In this document: positions 44,756-54,834 of the stretch, one piece after another
Position numbering within the stretch: the first letter of the stretch is position 1
Layout of the letters: each line of letters starts with the position of its first letter
Program-made: the position numbers and the translations under genes
Source: Micromonospora olivasterospora
Lineage (GTDB): Bacteria > Actinomycetota > Actinomycetes > Mycobacteriales > Micromonosporaceae
DNA length: 64,000 nt
Assembly (NCBI RefSeq): GCF_007830265.1
Contig: NZ_VLKE01000001.1
Span: forward strand, 806,001-870,000
Reading direction: 5' to 3'
Notes under the pieces: model-generated
Database searches by the model: none
Seen by the model: the letters and a program-made list of their open reading frames with translations, nothing else
Told to the model about the DNA's origin: nothing

Positions 44756-45375
44756 GCCGCCCCGCGCGGGTCAGCCGGTGGAGCGGCCGCTCCGCCGGCA
44801 CGACCAGCCGGGCGTCGGCCAGCCGGGCGTCGATGCGCCGCACCGGCCGGCCGACCCGTACCGGGAAGCCCCCGGGACGTCGCCGCGCACCCGGGGATAT
44901 CCCGGAACCCGGCGGCCCGGTCGGCACCGGCGCGTCGCGACGACCTGCCGTGGCCGGACGCCGGCCCCATCCAGCCGCACGGGCGGGGACCGAGCCGCCC
45001 CGGCACCGACCCGTACGAGCACCGCCCGCCCGTCGACCGGGCCGTCCCGCCGGTCCACGACGATCGGCGGCCGACCGGGTACCCGCCGGCGGAGCCGCGC
45101 CGCCCCCGTCCCGACGGTCAACCACCTGCGCAGCGGCCGATCGAGGAGCCGGTACGCGAGCACGGACCGGGCGGGCCCCCGACGCCGGTCTCCGGCCCGC
45201 CCGGGCACGGTGCTCCCGGCCAGACCACGCAGCCCGGGGGGCCCGTGCCGGCGTCCGGCGTGCCCGGTCCGGATCTTCCCCGCCGGGGCGCCGCGTCACG
45301 GGGGCTGGTACCCGCTCCCAGCGCGCCGGAACTCCGGGCGCCGGTCTCGGCCCCGCCCGTCCAGCCGGTCTCGCG

Positions 45376-45670
45376 GGTGTCCGCCCCGCCGGTCTCGGGC
45401 CCGCCCGCCCCGCCGGTGTCCGCCCCGCCGGCCCCGCCGGTCTCGGGCCCGCCCGCCCCGCCGGTGTCCGCCCCGCCGGCCCCGCCGGTCTCGGGCCCGC
45501 CCGCCCCGCCGGTGTCCGCCCCGCCGGCCCAGCCGTCCGGGCCACCGATGGAGCCCGTGTCCGCGCCACCGGCGGAACCGGTCTCCGCGCCACCCGTCTC
45601 CGCGCCACCGGCGGAACCGGTCTCCGCGCCACCCGTCTCCGCACCACCGGTGGAACCGGTGTCCGGGCCA
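45376..45670. repeat. Proline-rich tandem repeats in the WG-repeat gene
   Basis: About three 48-bp units coding alternately for PPVSGPPA and PPVSAPPA, followed by degenerate units with PAEPVSAPPVSA. Similar PAHPVSG/PAHPVSA units recur near 46915-47045. Together they form an extended Pro/Val/Ser-rich linker. Confidence 0.8.
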
Positions 45671-48513
45671 CCGGCCGCCCGGCTCCGGCTGGAGTTCCTG
45701 CCGGCTCCCGGCCCGGCCGAGAGCCGACCCACGCCCGAGCCGCGCGAGGAGCCGCCGGCCGGGAACGACGAGCCGGTCCGTGCGCACCCGACGCCCCCCG
45801 ATCCCGCGCCGGAATCGCCCGGTCGCGCGGGCTCCGACGGCCGCGTCGCGCCGAGCGCGGACGTCCCGCCGACGCGGGACGGCACGTCGGCCGCCGGTCC
45901 GCGCGGCGACGTACCGGCGCGCCCGCCGGTGCCACCGGCAGGGCCGGCGCCCGCCGCCGAGCCGGCCGTCAGGCCAGGGCCGGCGGCCGGCAAGGACGCC
46001 GAACCCGACAGTCGCGAGGAGCCCCCGGCCGGGAGCGCCCCGGGTGCCGACCGAACTCTGGCGGCCCGCGGCGGCTCCACCACGGCTCCCGCGGGCGAGC
46101 GGGCGTCCCCGGTACAGGTCGAGGGACCGGTCGGCCCGCAGCGAGATGCCCCTGCCAGGGCGGGCGAGGCCCGCGCCGGGCGCCCGCACGATCATCTGTC
46201 GTTGCCGGAGAAGCCCGACGGCGTGTCGTCTCCCTCTGCAGCAGATGATCACATCGGCGCCCGGGGCGGCATCGATTACGGCGTTACCAACCGTCCCGGC
46301 GAAGACGACGCCGCGGACGCCGGCCCGACCGCGCCGGCCGCGAGGGAGCCGGAGCAGTTCGGCCAGCGGGACGACGACCGCCCGGAGATCCGGGACGTAC
46401 GGCAGGGACGCGCCGCCTCGCCGGAGCCCGCCGCCGTACCCGCCCCGTCGGCGTCCGCTCCGGTCGACGCGAGTGCCGGCGCGGCCGGTAGCACGGACGG
46501 GGCAGCTCCGGAGGCACCCGGCACAGCGAACGCGGCCGCCGTACCCGCCGACGCGCCCCCGCCGCCCGCCCAGTTCGACGAACCGGTTCAACCGGACGAG
46601 CCGGCACCGGTCGACGAGTCGGCACCGGTGGAGGCGGCGGCCCCCAGGGCCGCTCCGGCCTCGGGCGGCGCGGACGCCTGGTTCCGGCCGAGCCGCCCCG
46701 TGCCGCCGGTCGCCGCCGCACCCGCCGGCGGGCAACCCGCGCCGGCCGAGGACGACGCGGCCGACGAGGACGACGCGGCCGACAAGGACGAGGCGGCCGA
46801 CGAGGACGACGCGGCCGAGCCCGTCACGGTGCCGCCGCCGGCAGTCACCGCCCCGGCGGCCGGTGACCCGCCGCCGGCCGGTGACACGCCGTCCCGCCCG
46901 GTGAGCGCGCCCCCGGCGTACCCGGTCTCGGGGGTGCCCGCGCACCCCGTGTCCGCACCCCCCGCGCACCCCGTCTCGGGGGTGCCGGCGCACCCCGTGT
47001 CCGGCGTACCCGCGCACCCCGTCTCCGCGCCGCCCGGTCGGCCGGTGTCGCCCGCCGGGCCGGGGCGCGGCCGGGCAGGACCGGCCGGCGGACCCGGAGC
47101 AGGCGCTCGCGGCGTTGCGGTGGCGGCTACACCCGGAGACCCTGCGCGAGGAGACGGACGACCCGGAGAAGCTGCGTACGGTGCGGGACGGGCTGACCGC
47201 GAAGCTCGACGTGGCCCTGGACAACCGGTCGCGGGCGCGGCTGCTCAGCCTCCGCGCGGTCGCGTCCCGCATCCTCGGCGACCTGGACGAGGCGCTCGAC
47301 GACGCGCGGCTCGCCCTGACGTACGCCGAGGCCACCGGCGAGTTGCGACGGACCGCGCTGGCCCGGGCGCGGCTGGCCCAGGTGCTGCGCTGGCGGGGCG
47401 AGTTCGCCGAGGCCGACCGGCTCTTCGCCGAGGCGAACTCCAGCGAGCTGCCCGACCGGCTGCGGGCGGCCCTGCACGAGCACGCGGGGCGGTGCTGCTA
47501 CGACCAGGGCCGGCTGATGGAGGCGTGCCACCACTTCGAACGGGCGCTGGACCTGCGCCGGGCCGACGACCCCGAGCTGACCGCGCGGACCCGCGTCGCG
47601 CTGGACGCGGTCGCCGAGCGGGCCGGCCGGGACGGCTTCGGCCCGTACCCGCGCACGCGGGACGAGATCGTCCGCGCGGGCCGGCCGCCGGTGCCCACGT
47701 TCGACCAGGACCAGCAGCGGTGGGGGTACGCCGACGCCGACGGCAACCTGGTGCTCGGCACCGACTACGCCGAGGTGCAGCCGTTCCGGGAGGGTGTGGC
47801 CTGGGTGCGCCGGCCGGAGGGGACCCGCTGGGCGCTGGTGGACGAGTCCGGGCGCACGCTCATCGAGGCGAACAACGGCTACCGGGCGGCCGGCTCGTTC
47901 TCCGACGGCCTGGCCTGGGTCTCGATGGACGGCACCGGTGGCTGGATGGCGATCGACATGTCCAACATCGTGGTGATCCCGCCCGGCTTCGACGACGTCC
48001 GCCCGTTCCGGGGCGGGCTCGCGACGGTGCGCGTGGGCGGCGGCTGGGGCGCGGTCGACCGGACGGGTGCCGTGGTGGTCCCCACCCGGTACCACAGCCT
48101 CACCACGGCGCTGGCCGACGGCCGCTACATCGACGGGTTCACCGAGGAGGGACTGGCCGTGGTCGAGCTGAACGGCCGGCGCGGGGTGGTGGACCGCACC
48201 GGGCGGGTGATCGTGGCGCCCGCGCACCCGACGGTGGTCGTCCACCCGGTCGCGTTCCTGATCGGCGACGGGGCGGGCCGCTGGGGGGCGCTCGACCGGC
48301 GGGGCGAGCGGCTGATCGACCGCGTGCACCCGAGCCGGGACCGGGTGCTCGAGGAGATCGACAAGCTGCTCGCCGACGCCACCCCGCTGCTGTGAGCCGC
48401 GCCACGCGTCGGGCGGCCCGCCCGGAAGGCGGCCGCCGCCCGGCGCTGCGCCCCGGCCCACCCCGCCGGCTCGCCGCCGCGTGACCATGATCGGACGGGG
48501 CTAGGGTCGAGAG

Positions 48514-49512
48514 ATGGAATTCCGACACCTAGGCCGCTCGGGCCTGATGGTCAGCGAGATCTCGTACGGCAACTGGATCACCCACGGCTCGCAGGTCGAG
48601 GAGGACGCCGCCCTCGCCTGCGTCCGGGCCGCCCTGGACGCCGGCATCACCACGTTCGACACCGCCGACGTGTACGCCGGCACGAAGGCGGAGGAGGTGC
48701 TCGGGCGGGCGCTCAGGGGCGAGCGCCGCGAGGGGCTGGAGATCTTCACCAAGGTCTACTGGCCGACCGGCCCGGGCCGCAACGACAGCGGCCTGTCCCG
48801 CAAGCACATCATGGAGTCGATCAACGGCTCGCTGCGCCGGCTGCAGACCGACTACGTGGACCTCTACCAGGCCCACCGGTACGACCACAGCACGCCGCTG
48901 GAGGAGACGATGGAGGCGTTCGCCGACGTCGTGCACTCCGGCAAGGCGCACTACATCGGCGTGTCGGAGTGGACGGCGGCGCAGATCCGCGAGGCCCACC
49001 GGCTCGCCCGGGAGCTGCGCATCCCGCTGGTGTCCAGCCAGCCGCAGTACTCGATGCTGTGGCGGGTCATCGAGGCCGAGGTGATCCCCACCAGCGAGGA
49101 GCTGGGCATCGGGCAGATCGTCTGGTCGCCGATGGCGCAGGGCGTGCTCTCCGGCAAGTACCTGCCGGGCCAGCCGCCGCCCGCCGGCTCCCGCGCCACG
49201 GACGAGAAGTCGGGTGCGAACTTCATCGCCCGGTTCCTCACCGACGAGGTGCTGACCCGGGTGCAGCAGCTCAGGCCGCTGGCCGAGCAGGCCGGGCTGA
49301 CCATGCCGCAGCTCGCCGTCGCCTGGGTGCTGCAGAACCCGAACGTCGCCTCGGCGATCATCGGCGCGTCCCGGCCCGACCAGGTGCACGACAACGTCAA
49401 GGCCGCCGGCGTGAAGCTCGACGCCGACCTGCTGAAGGCGATCGACGCCATCGTGGACCCGGTCACCGAGCGCGACCCGGCGAAGACGGTGTCCCCCGCC
49501 CGGCGCCCGTGA
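48514..49512 (+). CDS. Aldo/keto reductase (voltage-gated K+ channel beta-subunit-like)
   Basis: A 332-residue NADPH-dependent oxidoreductase with a TIM barrel. The catalytic tetrad is visible: Asp and Tyr in FDTADVYAG, Lys in IFTKVYWP, His in YQAHRYD. The cofactor loop near the end reads SAIIGASRPDQVHDNV. Its opening MEFRHLGRSGLMVSEISYGNW and the segment IVWSPMAQGVLSGKYLPG are typical of the AKR6-like group. Substrate unknown. A strong hairpin follows the stop. Confidence 0.92.
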   Translation: MEFRHLGRSGLMVSEISYGNWITHGSQVEEDAALACVRAALDAGITTFDTADVYAGTKAEEVLGRALRGERREGLEIFTKVYWPTGPGRNDSGLSRKHIMESINGSLRRLQTDYVDLYQAHRYDHSTPLEETMEAFADVVHSGKAHYIGVSEWTAAQIREAHRLARELRIPLVSSQPQYSMLWRVIEAEVIPTSEELGIGQIVWSPMAQGVLSGKYLPGQPPPAGSRATDEKSGANFIARFLTDEVLTRVQQLRPLAEQAGLTMPQLAVAWVLQNPNVASAIIGASRPDQVHDNVKAAGVKLDADLLKAIDAIVDPVTERDPAKTVSPARRP

Positions 49513-49520
49513 TCCCGCCC

Positions 49521-49554
49521 GGGTCCGGCCGGCGCGGGCGCGCCGGCCGGACCC
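49521..49554. terminator. Bidirectional hairpin terminator
   Basis: A perfect 14-bp stem (GGGTCCGGCCGGCG / CGCCGGCCGGACCC) with a 6-nt loop lies between the convergent aldo/keto reductase and site-2 protease genes. No T-run. Confidence 0.78.
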
Positions 49555-49576
49555 CGGGCATCATGATCGCGCGCCG

Positions 49577-50377
49577 TCAGCCCCGCCAGAAGCGGATCAG
49601 GTCGAGGCCGGCGACGTAGAGCTGCGGGGGCAAACCCAGCACATCCGCCACGGCGAAGATCCCGTCGAAGAACCAGCCGCCGATGCGCGGGTTCCACAGC
49701 AGCGCGAAGAGCAGGATGAACCCGTACGGGGCGAACAGGTCGTACATCCGCCGCCACTGCGGGTTCAGCCACGGCTGGATCATGTTGCCGCCGTCCAGCC
49801 CGGGCACCGGCAGCAGGTTGAGCACGCTCGCGGTGAGCTGGAGGAACGCCAGCAACGCCACGCCGGCCCAGAACTCGACCGACCCGTTGCCGCCGAACCC
49901 GAGCCGCAGGACGGCCACCAGCAGCACGGTGAACAGCACGTTGGTGGCCGGGCCGGCGAGGCTGACCAGGGTGTGCCGCCCCCGGCCCGGGATGGCGTGC
50001 CGGTCCACCCACACCGCCCCGCCGGGCAGGCCGATCCCGCCGAGCAGCACCACCACCACGGGCAGCACGATCGACAGCAGCGGGTGGGTGTACGTGAAGG
50101 GGTTGAGCCGCAGGTAGCCCCGATGCGCGACGCCGCGGTCGCCGGCCCGGTACGCGACCAGCGCGTGAGCGTACTCGTGCAGGCAGAGCGAGACCAGCCA
50201 GCCCGAGACGACGAAGAGGAACACGTCGAACCGGACGTTGCCGATCCGGTTCCAGGCCAGCACGGCGCTGGTCGCCATCAGGGCGACCAGGCCGACGAAG
50301 ATCGGGCTGGGCCGGAACGCGTCCCGGGGCACCCCGAGCACCAGCGGCTCGCCGGCGCCCGGGCGGTCGCCGGTCAT
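49577..50377 (-). CDS. Site-2 protease family intramembrane metalloprotease (M50)
   Basis: A 266-residue multi-helix zinc protease. The zinc motif is in SLCLHEYAHALVAYRAGD (HExxH), and the third ligand is in LNLLPVPGLDGGNM (NxxPxxxLDGG). It lacks the PDZ domain of RseP-type enzymes, so it belongs to the small S2P group. The ATG at 50377 shares one base with the stop of the upstream 66-residue gene (TGATG). Likely membrane quality control or regulated proteolysis; substrate unknown. Confidence 0.9.
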   Translation of the reverse strand: MTGDRPGAGEPLVLGVPRDAFRPSPIFVGLVALMATSAVLAWNRIGNVRFDVFLFVVSGWLVSLCLHEYAHALVAYRAGDRGVAHRGYLRLNPFTYTHPLLSIVLPVVVVLLGGIGLPGGAVWVDRHAIPGRGRHTLVSLAGPATNVLFTVLLVAVLRLGFGGNGSVEFWAGVALLAFLQLTASVLNLLPVPGLDGGNMIQPWLNPQWRRMYDLFAPYGFILLFALLWNPRIGGWFFDGIFAVADVLGLPPQLYVAGLDLIRFWRG

Positions 50378-50577
50378 CACTCGGCCGGAGGCTGCAGGCT
50401 CATCCGGTACTCCACCCGGTCGTCCTCGACGAGCGTTACCGTGGTGACGCCGGACGCCGCGAGTTCCCGCCAGGTCTGGCCGATCCACGACTCGGCGTCC
50501 GCCTGGCTGCCGAACGTCTCCGCCGGTCCCCCGACCGACGCGCCGTCCGCGCCCTCGTACCGCCAGCTCCACGCCAT
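50377..50577 (-). CDS. Small conserved hypothetical protein
   Basis: A 66-residue protein (MAWSWRYEGADGASVGGP...SWIGQTWRELAASGVTTVTLVEDDRVEYRMSL) with a mixed beta-alpha pattern and no Cys or membrane segment. It resembles small actinobacterial proteins of unknown role. The ATG has GAGGGGAGA upstream, a very good ribosome site. It is translationally coupled to the site-2 protease gene. Confidence 0.8.
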   Translation of the reverse strand: MAWSWRYEGADGASVGGPAETFGSQADAESWIGQTWRELAASGVTTVTLVEDDRVEYRMSLQPPAE

Positions 50578-50720
50578 GCCGCGTCTCCCCTCGCCGCTGA
50601 GTCCCCTGGGACGAACCCCCGCAAGCGTAGTCGGCCCCGCACGGGACGGGCCCGGCGCTCCGTCCGCGGCGGGCGGCCGGGTGGGTCATCGGGGCAGTTC
50701 CGGGCCGGTACGGTGGCGCG

Positions 50721-52583
50721 GTGCTGACTCAAGGAGTGCTGCTCGGCGGCCGGTACCTGCTCACCGAACGCGTCGCGACCGGCGGCATGGGCGCCGTGTG
50801 GCGGTGCACGGACACCCTGCTGGACCGGGTGGTGGCCGTGAAGGTGCTGCTGCCGTCGCTGACCGCCGATCCGGAGTTCACCACGCGGTTCCACGCCGAG
50901 GCCAGGATGATGGCCGCCCTGCGCCACCCCGGCATCGTCGCCGTGCACGACTTCGGGCAGTCCACCCTCGACGACGGCAGCCAGGTCAGCTACCTGGTGA
51001 TGGAGTACGTCGACGGCGAGCCGCTGGTGACCTGGATGCGCCGGGCGGGGCGGCTGGACCCGGCGTCCACGATGTCGGTGGTGGCCCAGGCGGCGGGGGC
51101 GCTGCACGTCGCCCACACGGCGGGGATCGTGCACCGCGACGTCAAGCCGGGCAACCTGATGGTGCAGCGGGACGGCACGGTGGTGCTGGTCGACTTCGGC
51201 ATCGCCCGGTCCCGCGGCGCGGCCAGCATCACCGCCGCGCACACCGTGCTCGGCACCGCCTCGTACATGTCCCCCGAGCAGGCCACGGGCCAGCCGGTGT
51301 CGGCGGCCACCGACGTCTACGCCCTCGGCGCGGTGGCCTACTACTGCCTCGCCGGCCGGCCCCCGTTCGACGGGACCAACCCGTTGCAGGTGGCCATGCG
51401 GCACGCCCAGGACGAGCCGGCGCCGCTGCCGCCGGGCACCCCGCCGCCGGTGGTGGAGCTGATCGCCCGGGCGATGGCGAAGCGCCCCGCCGACCGGTAC
51501 GCCAGCGCGGCGGAGCTGGCCGACGCGGCCCTGGAGGCGCGCGACGCCACGATGGCCACCTTTCCGGTCTCGGCCCGCCCGCCGTGGGCGGTGCCGGGCC
51601 CGGCACCGAGCGCCCCATCCACACCTCCCGGCGTCCCGACCCCGCCTCCCGTCGTCCCGACCCCGCCCACCGGCGTCCCGACCCCGCCTCCCGTCGGCCC
51701 GGCCCGGCCGATGCCCCCGGAAGCCCAGGTCACCCCGCCCACGCCGGCCGGCCCACCGCCGGTCCCGCCGGCCGTACCCGTACCCGCCCCCCGGCCCGGC
51801 GGCCCCGCGCCGTACCTGCCGGGGGTCTCGTCCGGGCCCGGCCCGGACGGTGGCCTGCCGGCCACCCTGGAGACCGAGACCGCCGGTTCCCGGCGGCGTC
51901 GCCGTCTCGCGCTGGCCGGCGTCGCCGCCGCGGTGGCCGCGGTGCTGGTGGCCGTCGTCGCCGCGACGGCGCTCTGGTGGGCCCCGGGACAGGCCGCGCA
52001 GGAGCCGCCGGCCGCGCTGGACGGGGGTTCGGCACCGGCCGTGGCCGGGCCCGGTGACGCCGGCACGATCCGCTCGGTCCGGCCCGCCCCCACCGGCGTC
52101 GCCGCCTCGGCGACGCCGTCCGGGTCCGCCCGCCCCGGCACCACCGCCCGGCCGACCCGCCCCGCCGACGACGCGGCCGCGCCCTCCGGCGCCGCGAGCG
52201 CCAGCCCCCGCCCGGGTACGACCACCACCGCCCCGCCGAAGCCGAACCCGTACACGGCGGCGCGGGTCTGCGGCAGCGGGTACGCCGTGATCGACTCGGC
52301 GACGCTGACCGGTTCCGACGGTGTCCGGCGCGGGCGGGTGTTCCTGCTGTACAAGGCCGCGACGGGAGAGAACTGCGTGGTGACGCTCAAGGACACCGGG
52401 GTGGGCGTGAAATCGGCCGTGTCCGCGTACCTGGAGGTGCAGGGGAAGGCCCGGGTCACCGACGGCGGCTCCTTCGCGTACTACGCCGGGCCGGTGCGGG
52501 CGGCCGCGGCCCGGGCCTGCGTCAGGTGGGGCGGCTCGGTCGGCGGGGCCGGCTACGGCAGCCCGTACGAGCACTGCGGCTGA
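50721..52583 (+). CDS. Membrane-anchored Ser/Thr protein kinase (PknB-like) with C-terminal extracellular domain
   Basis: A 620-residue Hanks-type kinase. The kinase domain (residues about 10-275) has the glycine loop ATGGMGAVW, Lys in VVAVKVLLP, the catalytic loop IVHRDVKPGNLM, DFGIA and the activation segment GTASYMSPEQ, all intact. A Pro-rich linker (about 290-390), an Arg cluster and one membrane helix (LALAGVAAAVAAVLVAVVAATALWW) follow. Outside is a Ser/Thr/Pro stalk and a compact domain of about 110 residues with four Cys (ARVCGSG, GENCVV, ARACVRW, YEHCG), probably two disulfides. It is not PASTA, so the ligand is unknown. GTG start. Confidence 0.92.
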   Translation: MLTQGVLLGGRYLLTERVATGGMGAVWRCTDTLLDRVVAVKVLLPSLTADPEFTTRFHAEARMMAALRHPGIVAVHDFGQSTLDDGSQVSYLVMEYVDGEPLVTWMRRAGRLDPASTMSVVAQAAGALHVAHTAGIVHRDVKPGNLMVQRDGTVVLVDFGIARSRGAASITAAHTVLGTASYMSPEQATGQPVSAATDVYALGAVAYYCLAGRPPFDGTNPLQVAMRHAQDEPAPLPPGTPPPVVELIARAMAKRPADRYASAAELADAALEARDATMATFPVSARPPWAVPGPAPSAPSTPPGVPTPPPVVPTPPTGVPTPPPVGPARPMPPEAQVTPPTPAGPPPVPPAVPVPAPRPGGPAPYLPGVSSGPGPDGGLPATLETETAGSRRRRRLALAGVAAAVAAVLVAVVAATALWWAPGQAAQEPPAALDGGSAPAVAGPGDAGTIRSVRPAPTGVAASATPSGSARPGTTARPTRPADDAAAPSGAASASPRPGTTTTAPPKPNPYTAARVCGSGYAVIDSATLTGSDGVRRGRVFLLYKAATGENCVVTLKDTGVGVKSAVSAYLEVQGKARVTDGGSFAYYAGPVRAAAARACVRWGGSVGGAGYGSPYEHCG

Positions 52584-52668
52584 GCGTTCGACGCGGGCGC
52601 CGCCGCGACCGCCGGTCGGCGTACGGGCCGGCGGGCGGCGCGGCCTGCGGCGGCCTTAAGGTACGGGC

Positions 52669-54834
52669 ATGTCCGTTGACGGGTGGCACACGCTCCTGGT
52701 GCTCGGCGGTATCCGCTCGGGCAAGTCCGAGTTCGCAGAGTCCCTGGTCGCCGACGCGTCCACGGTCCGCTACGTGGCGACGGCGGCGACCGGCGACCCG
52801 GCGGACGCCGAGTGGGCGGCCCGCCTGGCGGCGCACCGCGGCCGGCGGCCGGCCGGCTGGACCACGGAGGAGACGGCCGACGACCCGCGCCGACTGGCCG
52901 ACGTCATCGCGTCCGCCGGCCCCGGCGAGACACTGCTCGTCGACGACCTCGGCGGCTGGGTGACCGTCCTGCTCGACCCGGCCCACCAGCCGGCCGACGA
53001 CACGGCCACCATCGCGGAGCTGGCCGCGGCGGTCCGCGGCTGCCCGGCCCGGCTCGTGCTGGTCAGCCCCGAGGTGGGCCTGTCGCTGGTGCCGGCCACG
53101 CCGTTGGGCCGGGCGTTCGCCGACGCCCTCGGCTCGGCCAACCGGGCGGTTGCCGAGGCGTGCGACGCGGTCGTCCTCGTGGTCGCCGGCCAGGCGTGCT
53201 GGCTGAAGCCGGCCGCCCCGGCCCGCGCCGCCGCCGTCCCGGCGCAGCCCGCCGCGCCCGACCGGGTGGCCGCCGACAGGGGCGAGATGGCCGCCGGCCA
53301 GGGCTGGGAGGCCGCCCTGCCGGACGTGCTGACCCCGGCCGCCGTCTCCCCGGCCCCGCCCGCCGCCCCGCAGCCGGAGGGCGCCCCGTGGGCCGCGCCG
53401 ACGATGGCGCTGCCGATGGTCGCCACGGGCCTGGTCATCCAGCCCGGGATGGACCTGCCCATGCCGGACGAGCACACGGGCCCGCAGGCCGTGGAGCGGC
53501 TCGCCACCCTCGACCTGCCCGGGGCGGGGCTGGGCGTGCTGGAACGGGTGGTCGCCTTCGCCGCCGCCACCCAGGGCACCCCGACCCCGGCGCCCTGGGA
53601 CGCCGTACGGGTGCTGCTGCTGCACGGCGACCACAACGGCGGCGCGGCGGCGGGCGCCTCGACCGCGGAGTCGGCCCGCCGGGCCGCGCAGGCCCGCGCC
53701 GGCCAGGGCGCGCTGGCCCGGCTGGCCGCCGAGAACGGCGCCAGCCTCCAGGTGGCGGAGGCCCCGGCCGCCGCCCCGATGGAGGGCATGCCCGCGCTGG
53801 ATCCGGAGACCGTGGACAAGGCCCTGCGGTACGGCTGGCGGCTCGCCGAGGAGGCCGCCGACGCGGGCGTACGGCTGCTGGTGTTGGGGGCGTGCGGGGC
53901 CGGCACGGAGGCGGCGGCGGCCGCCGTGCTCGCGGCGACCGCCGGGGCGGAGCCGCCGGCGGTGCTGGGCCGGGTCGTGACGGAGCACGGCCAGATCGAC
54001 GACGCGGCCTGGATGCGGCGCTGCGCCGCCGTCCGAGACGCGATGCACCGCACCCGGCGCTCGCCCCGCGACGCCCGGGACGCGCTGGCCGAGCTGGGCG
54101 GCGGGACGATCGCGGTGGCCACCGGCGTGCTGCTCGGGGCGACCGCCCGCCGGGTTCCGGTGCTGCTCGACGGCCCGGTCGGCATCGCCGCCGGCCTGGT
54201 CAGCCGGGATCTGGCCGGGCAGGCCCGGCACTGGTGCCTGCTGGCCGACGACGGGGGCCATCCGGCGGTCCGGCTGGGTGCCGACGTGCTGGGCCTGACC
54301 CCGCTGCTCGACCTGCGGCTCGACCTGGGCGAGGGCGCGAACGCCCTGGCCGCGCTGCCGCTGCTGCGCTCGGTGCTGGCGCTGGCCGCCGGGCTGCCCG
54401 CCCGGCCGGTCGCCGGAGCGGGCGCGGGCGCCGACGGGCCGGGCGGCCGCACGGTCGACGCCACCGACGAGCCGGGCGACGGCACGGAGCCGGACTTCCG
54501 CGAGCCCGAGCCGGCGGGCCCCGGGCCGGCCACCACCGGGCCGACCGAACCAGCCAAGCCGGCGGAACCGGGGGAACCAGCGGAACCAGCCAAGCCGGCC
54601 GAACCGGCGGAACCAGCCAAGCCGGCGGAACCAGCGGAACCAGCCAAGCCGGCCGAACCGGCGGAACCAGCCAAGCCGGCGGAACCGGCGGAACCAGCCG
54701 AGCCGGCGGAACCGGCGGAACCAGCCAAGCCGGCGGAAGCGGACCGGCCGGCCGGCATCGAGCCGGCCGAGGAGCCGACGACCGGGTCGGCCGGGGCCGC
54801 CACGGCGGACCCGGCCGGGCGGCGTGCCGGCTGA
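52669..54834 (+). CDS. cobUT: Bifunctional CobU-CobT fusion (adenosylcobinamide kinase/GTP transferase plus nicotinate-nucleotide:DMB phosphoribosyltransferase)
   Basis: A 721-residue fusion for late cobalamin assembly. Residues 1-190 are CobU: P-loop LVLGGIRSGKSEFAESL, VRYVATAATGDPAD, LLVDDLGGWV and NRAVAEACDAVVLVVAG. After an Ala/Pro linker, residues about 235-590 are CobT-like: LLLHGDHNGGAAAGAS, LLVLGACGAGTEAAAAA, GGGTIAVATGVLLGA and the Glu-containing DLGEGANALAALPLL. The usual CobT PPGSLGRLE start is not recognisable. The last 120 residues are an acidic tail with at least nine EPAKPA-type repeats. The stop overlaps the cobS start by 11 bases. Confidence 0.88.
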   Translation: MSVDGWHTLLVLGGIRSGKSEFAESLVADASTVRYVATAATGDPADAEWAARLAAHRGRRPAGWTTEETADDPRRLADVIASAGPGETLLVDDLGGWVTVLLDPAHQPADDTATIAELAAAVRGCPARLVLVSPEVGLSLVPATPLGRAFADALGSANRAVAEACDAVVLVVAGQACWLKPAAPARAAAVPAQPAAPDRVAADRGEMAAGQGWEAALPDVLTPAAVSPAPPAAPQPEGAPWAAPTMALPMVATGLVIQPGMDLPMPDEHTGPQAVERLATLDLPGAGLGVLERVVAFAAATQGTPTPAPWDAVRVLLLHGDHNGGAAAGASTAESARRAAQARAGQGALARLAAENGASLQVAEAPAAAPMEGMPALDPETVDKALRYGWRLAEEAADAGVRLLVLGACGAGTEAAAAAVLAATAGAEPPAVLGRVVTEHGQIDDAAWMRRCAAVRDAMHRTRRSPRDARDALAELGGGTIAVATGVLLGATARRVPVLLDGPVGIAAGLVSRDLAGQARHWCLLADDGGHPAVRLGADVLGLTPLLDLRLDLGEGANALAALPLLRSVLALAAGLPARPVAGAGAGADGPGGRTVDATDEPGDGTEPDFREPEPAGPGPATTGPTEPAKPAEPGEPAEPAKPAEPAEPAKPAEPAEPAKPAEPAEPAKPAEPAEPAEPAEPAEPAKPAEADRPAGIEPAEEPTTGSAGAATADPAGRRAG
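54544..54747. repeat. GAACCAGCCAAGCCGGCG-type tandem repeat (cobUT tail)
   Basis: Imperfect 9- to 27-bp units coding for EPAKPA and EPAEPA make up the 3' end of the CobU-CobT gene. The runs are in frame throughout and give a flexible, charged Pro-rich tail. Confidence 0.85.

Larger units (their letters stand above)
43497..48395 (+). pseudogene. Giant proline-rich WG-repeat protein, interrupted by two compensating frameshifts
   Basis: The locus would encode about 1630 residues. The N-terminus (MTGDYFDRWRDPAEPSWVFE) leads into about 1200 low-complexity residues rich in Pro, Asp, Arg and Gly, with many repeats (DGRSVPDR, SAPPAPPVSGPP, PAHPVSG). The C-terminus is folded: a TPR-like helical part (LHPETLREETDDPEKLRTVRDGL...ALTYAEATGE) and then WG repeats (WGYADADGNLV, WALVDESGRTLI, GAVDRTGAVVV, WGALDRRGERLI). 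Frame changes near 44880-44935 (net minus one) and 47045-47090 (net plus one) cancel, since both ends share one frame. The function is unknown; a scaffold or surface role is conceivable. Confidence 0.75.

Noticed and set aside
42330..45935. A 1201-codon minus-strand frame
   Set aside because: Only its last part (the permease N-terminus) is real; the rest is antisense to the WG-repeat gene.
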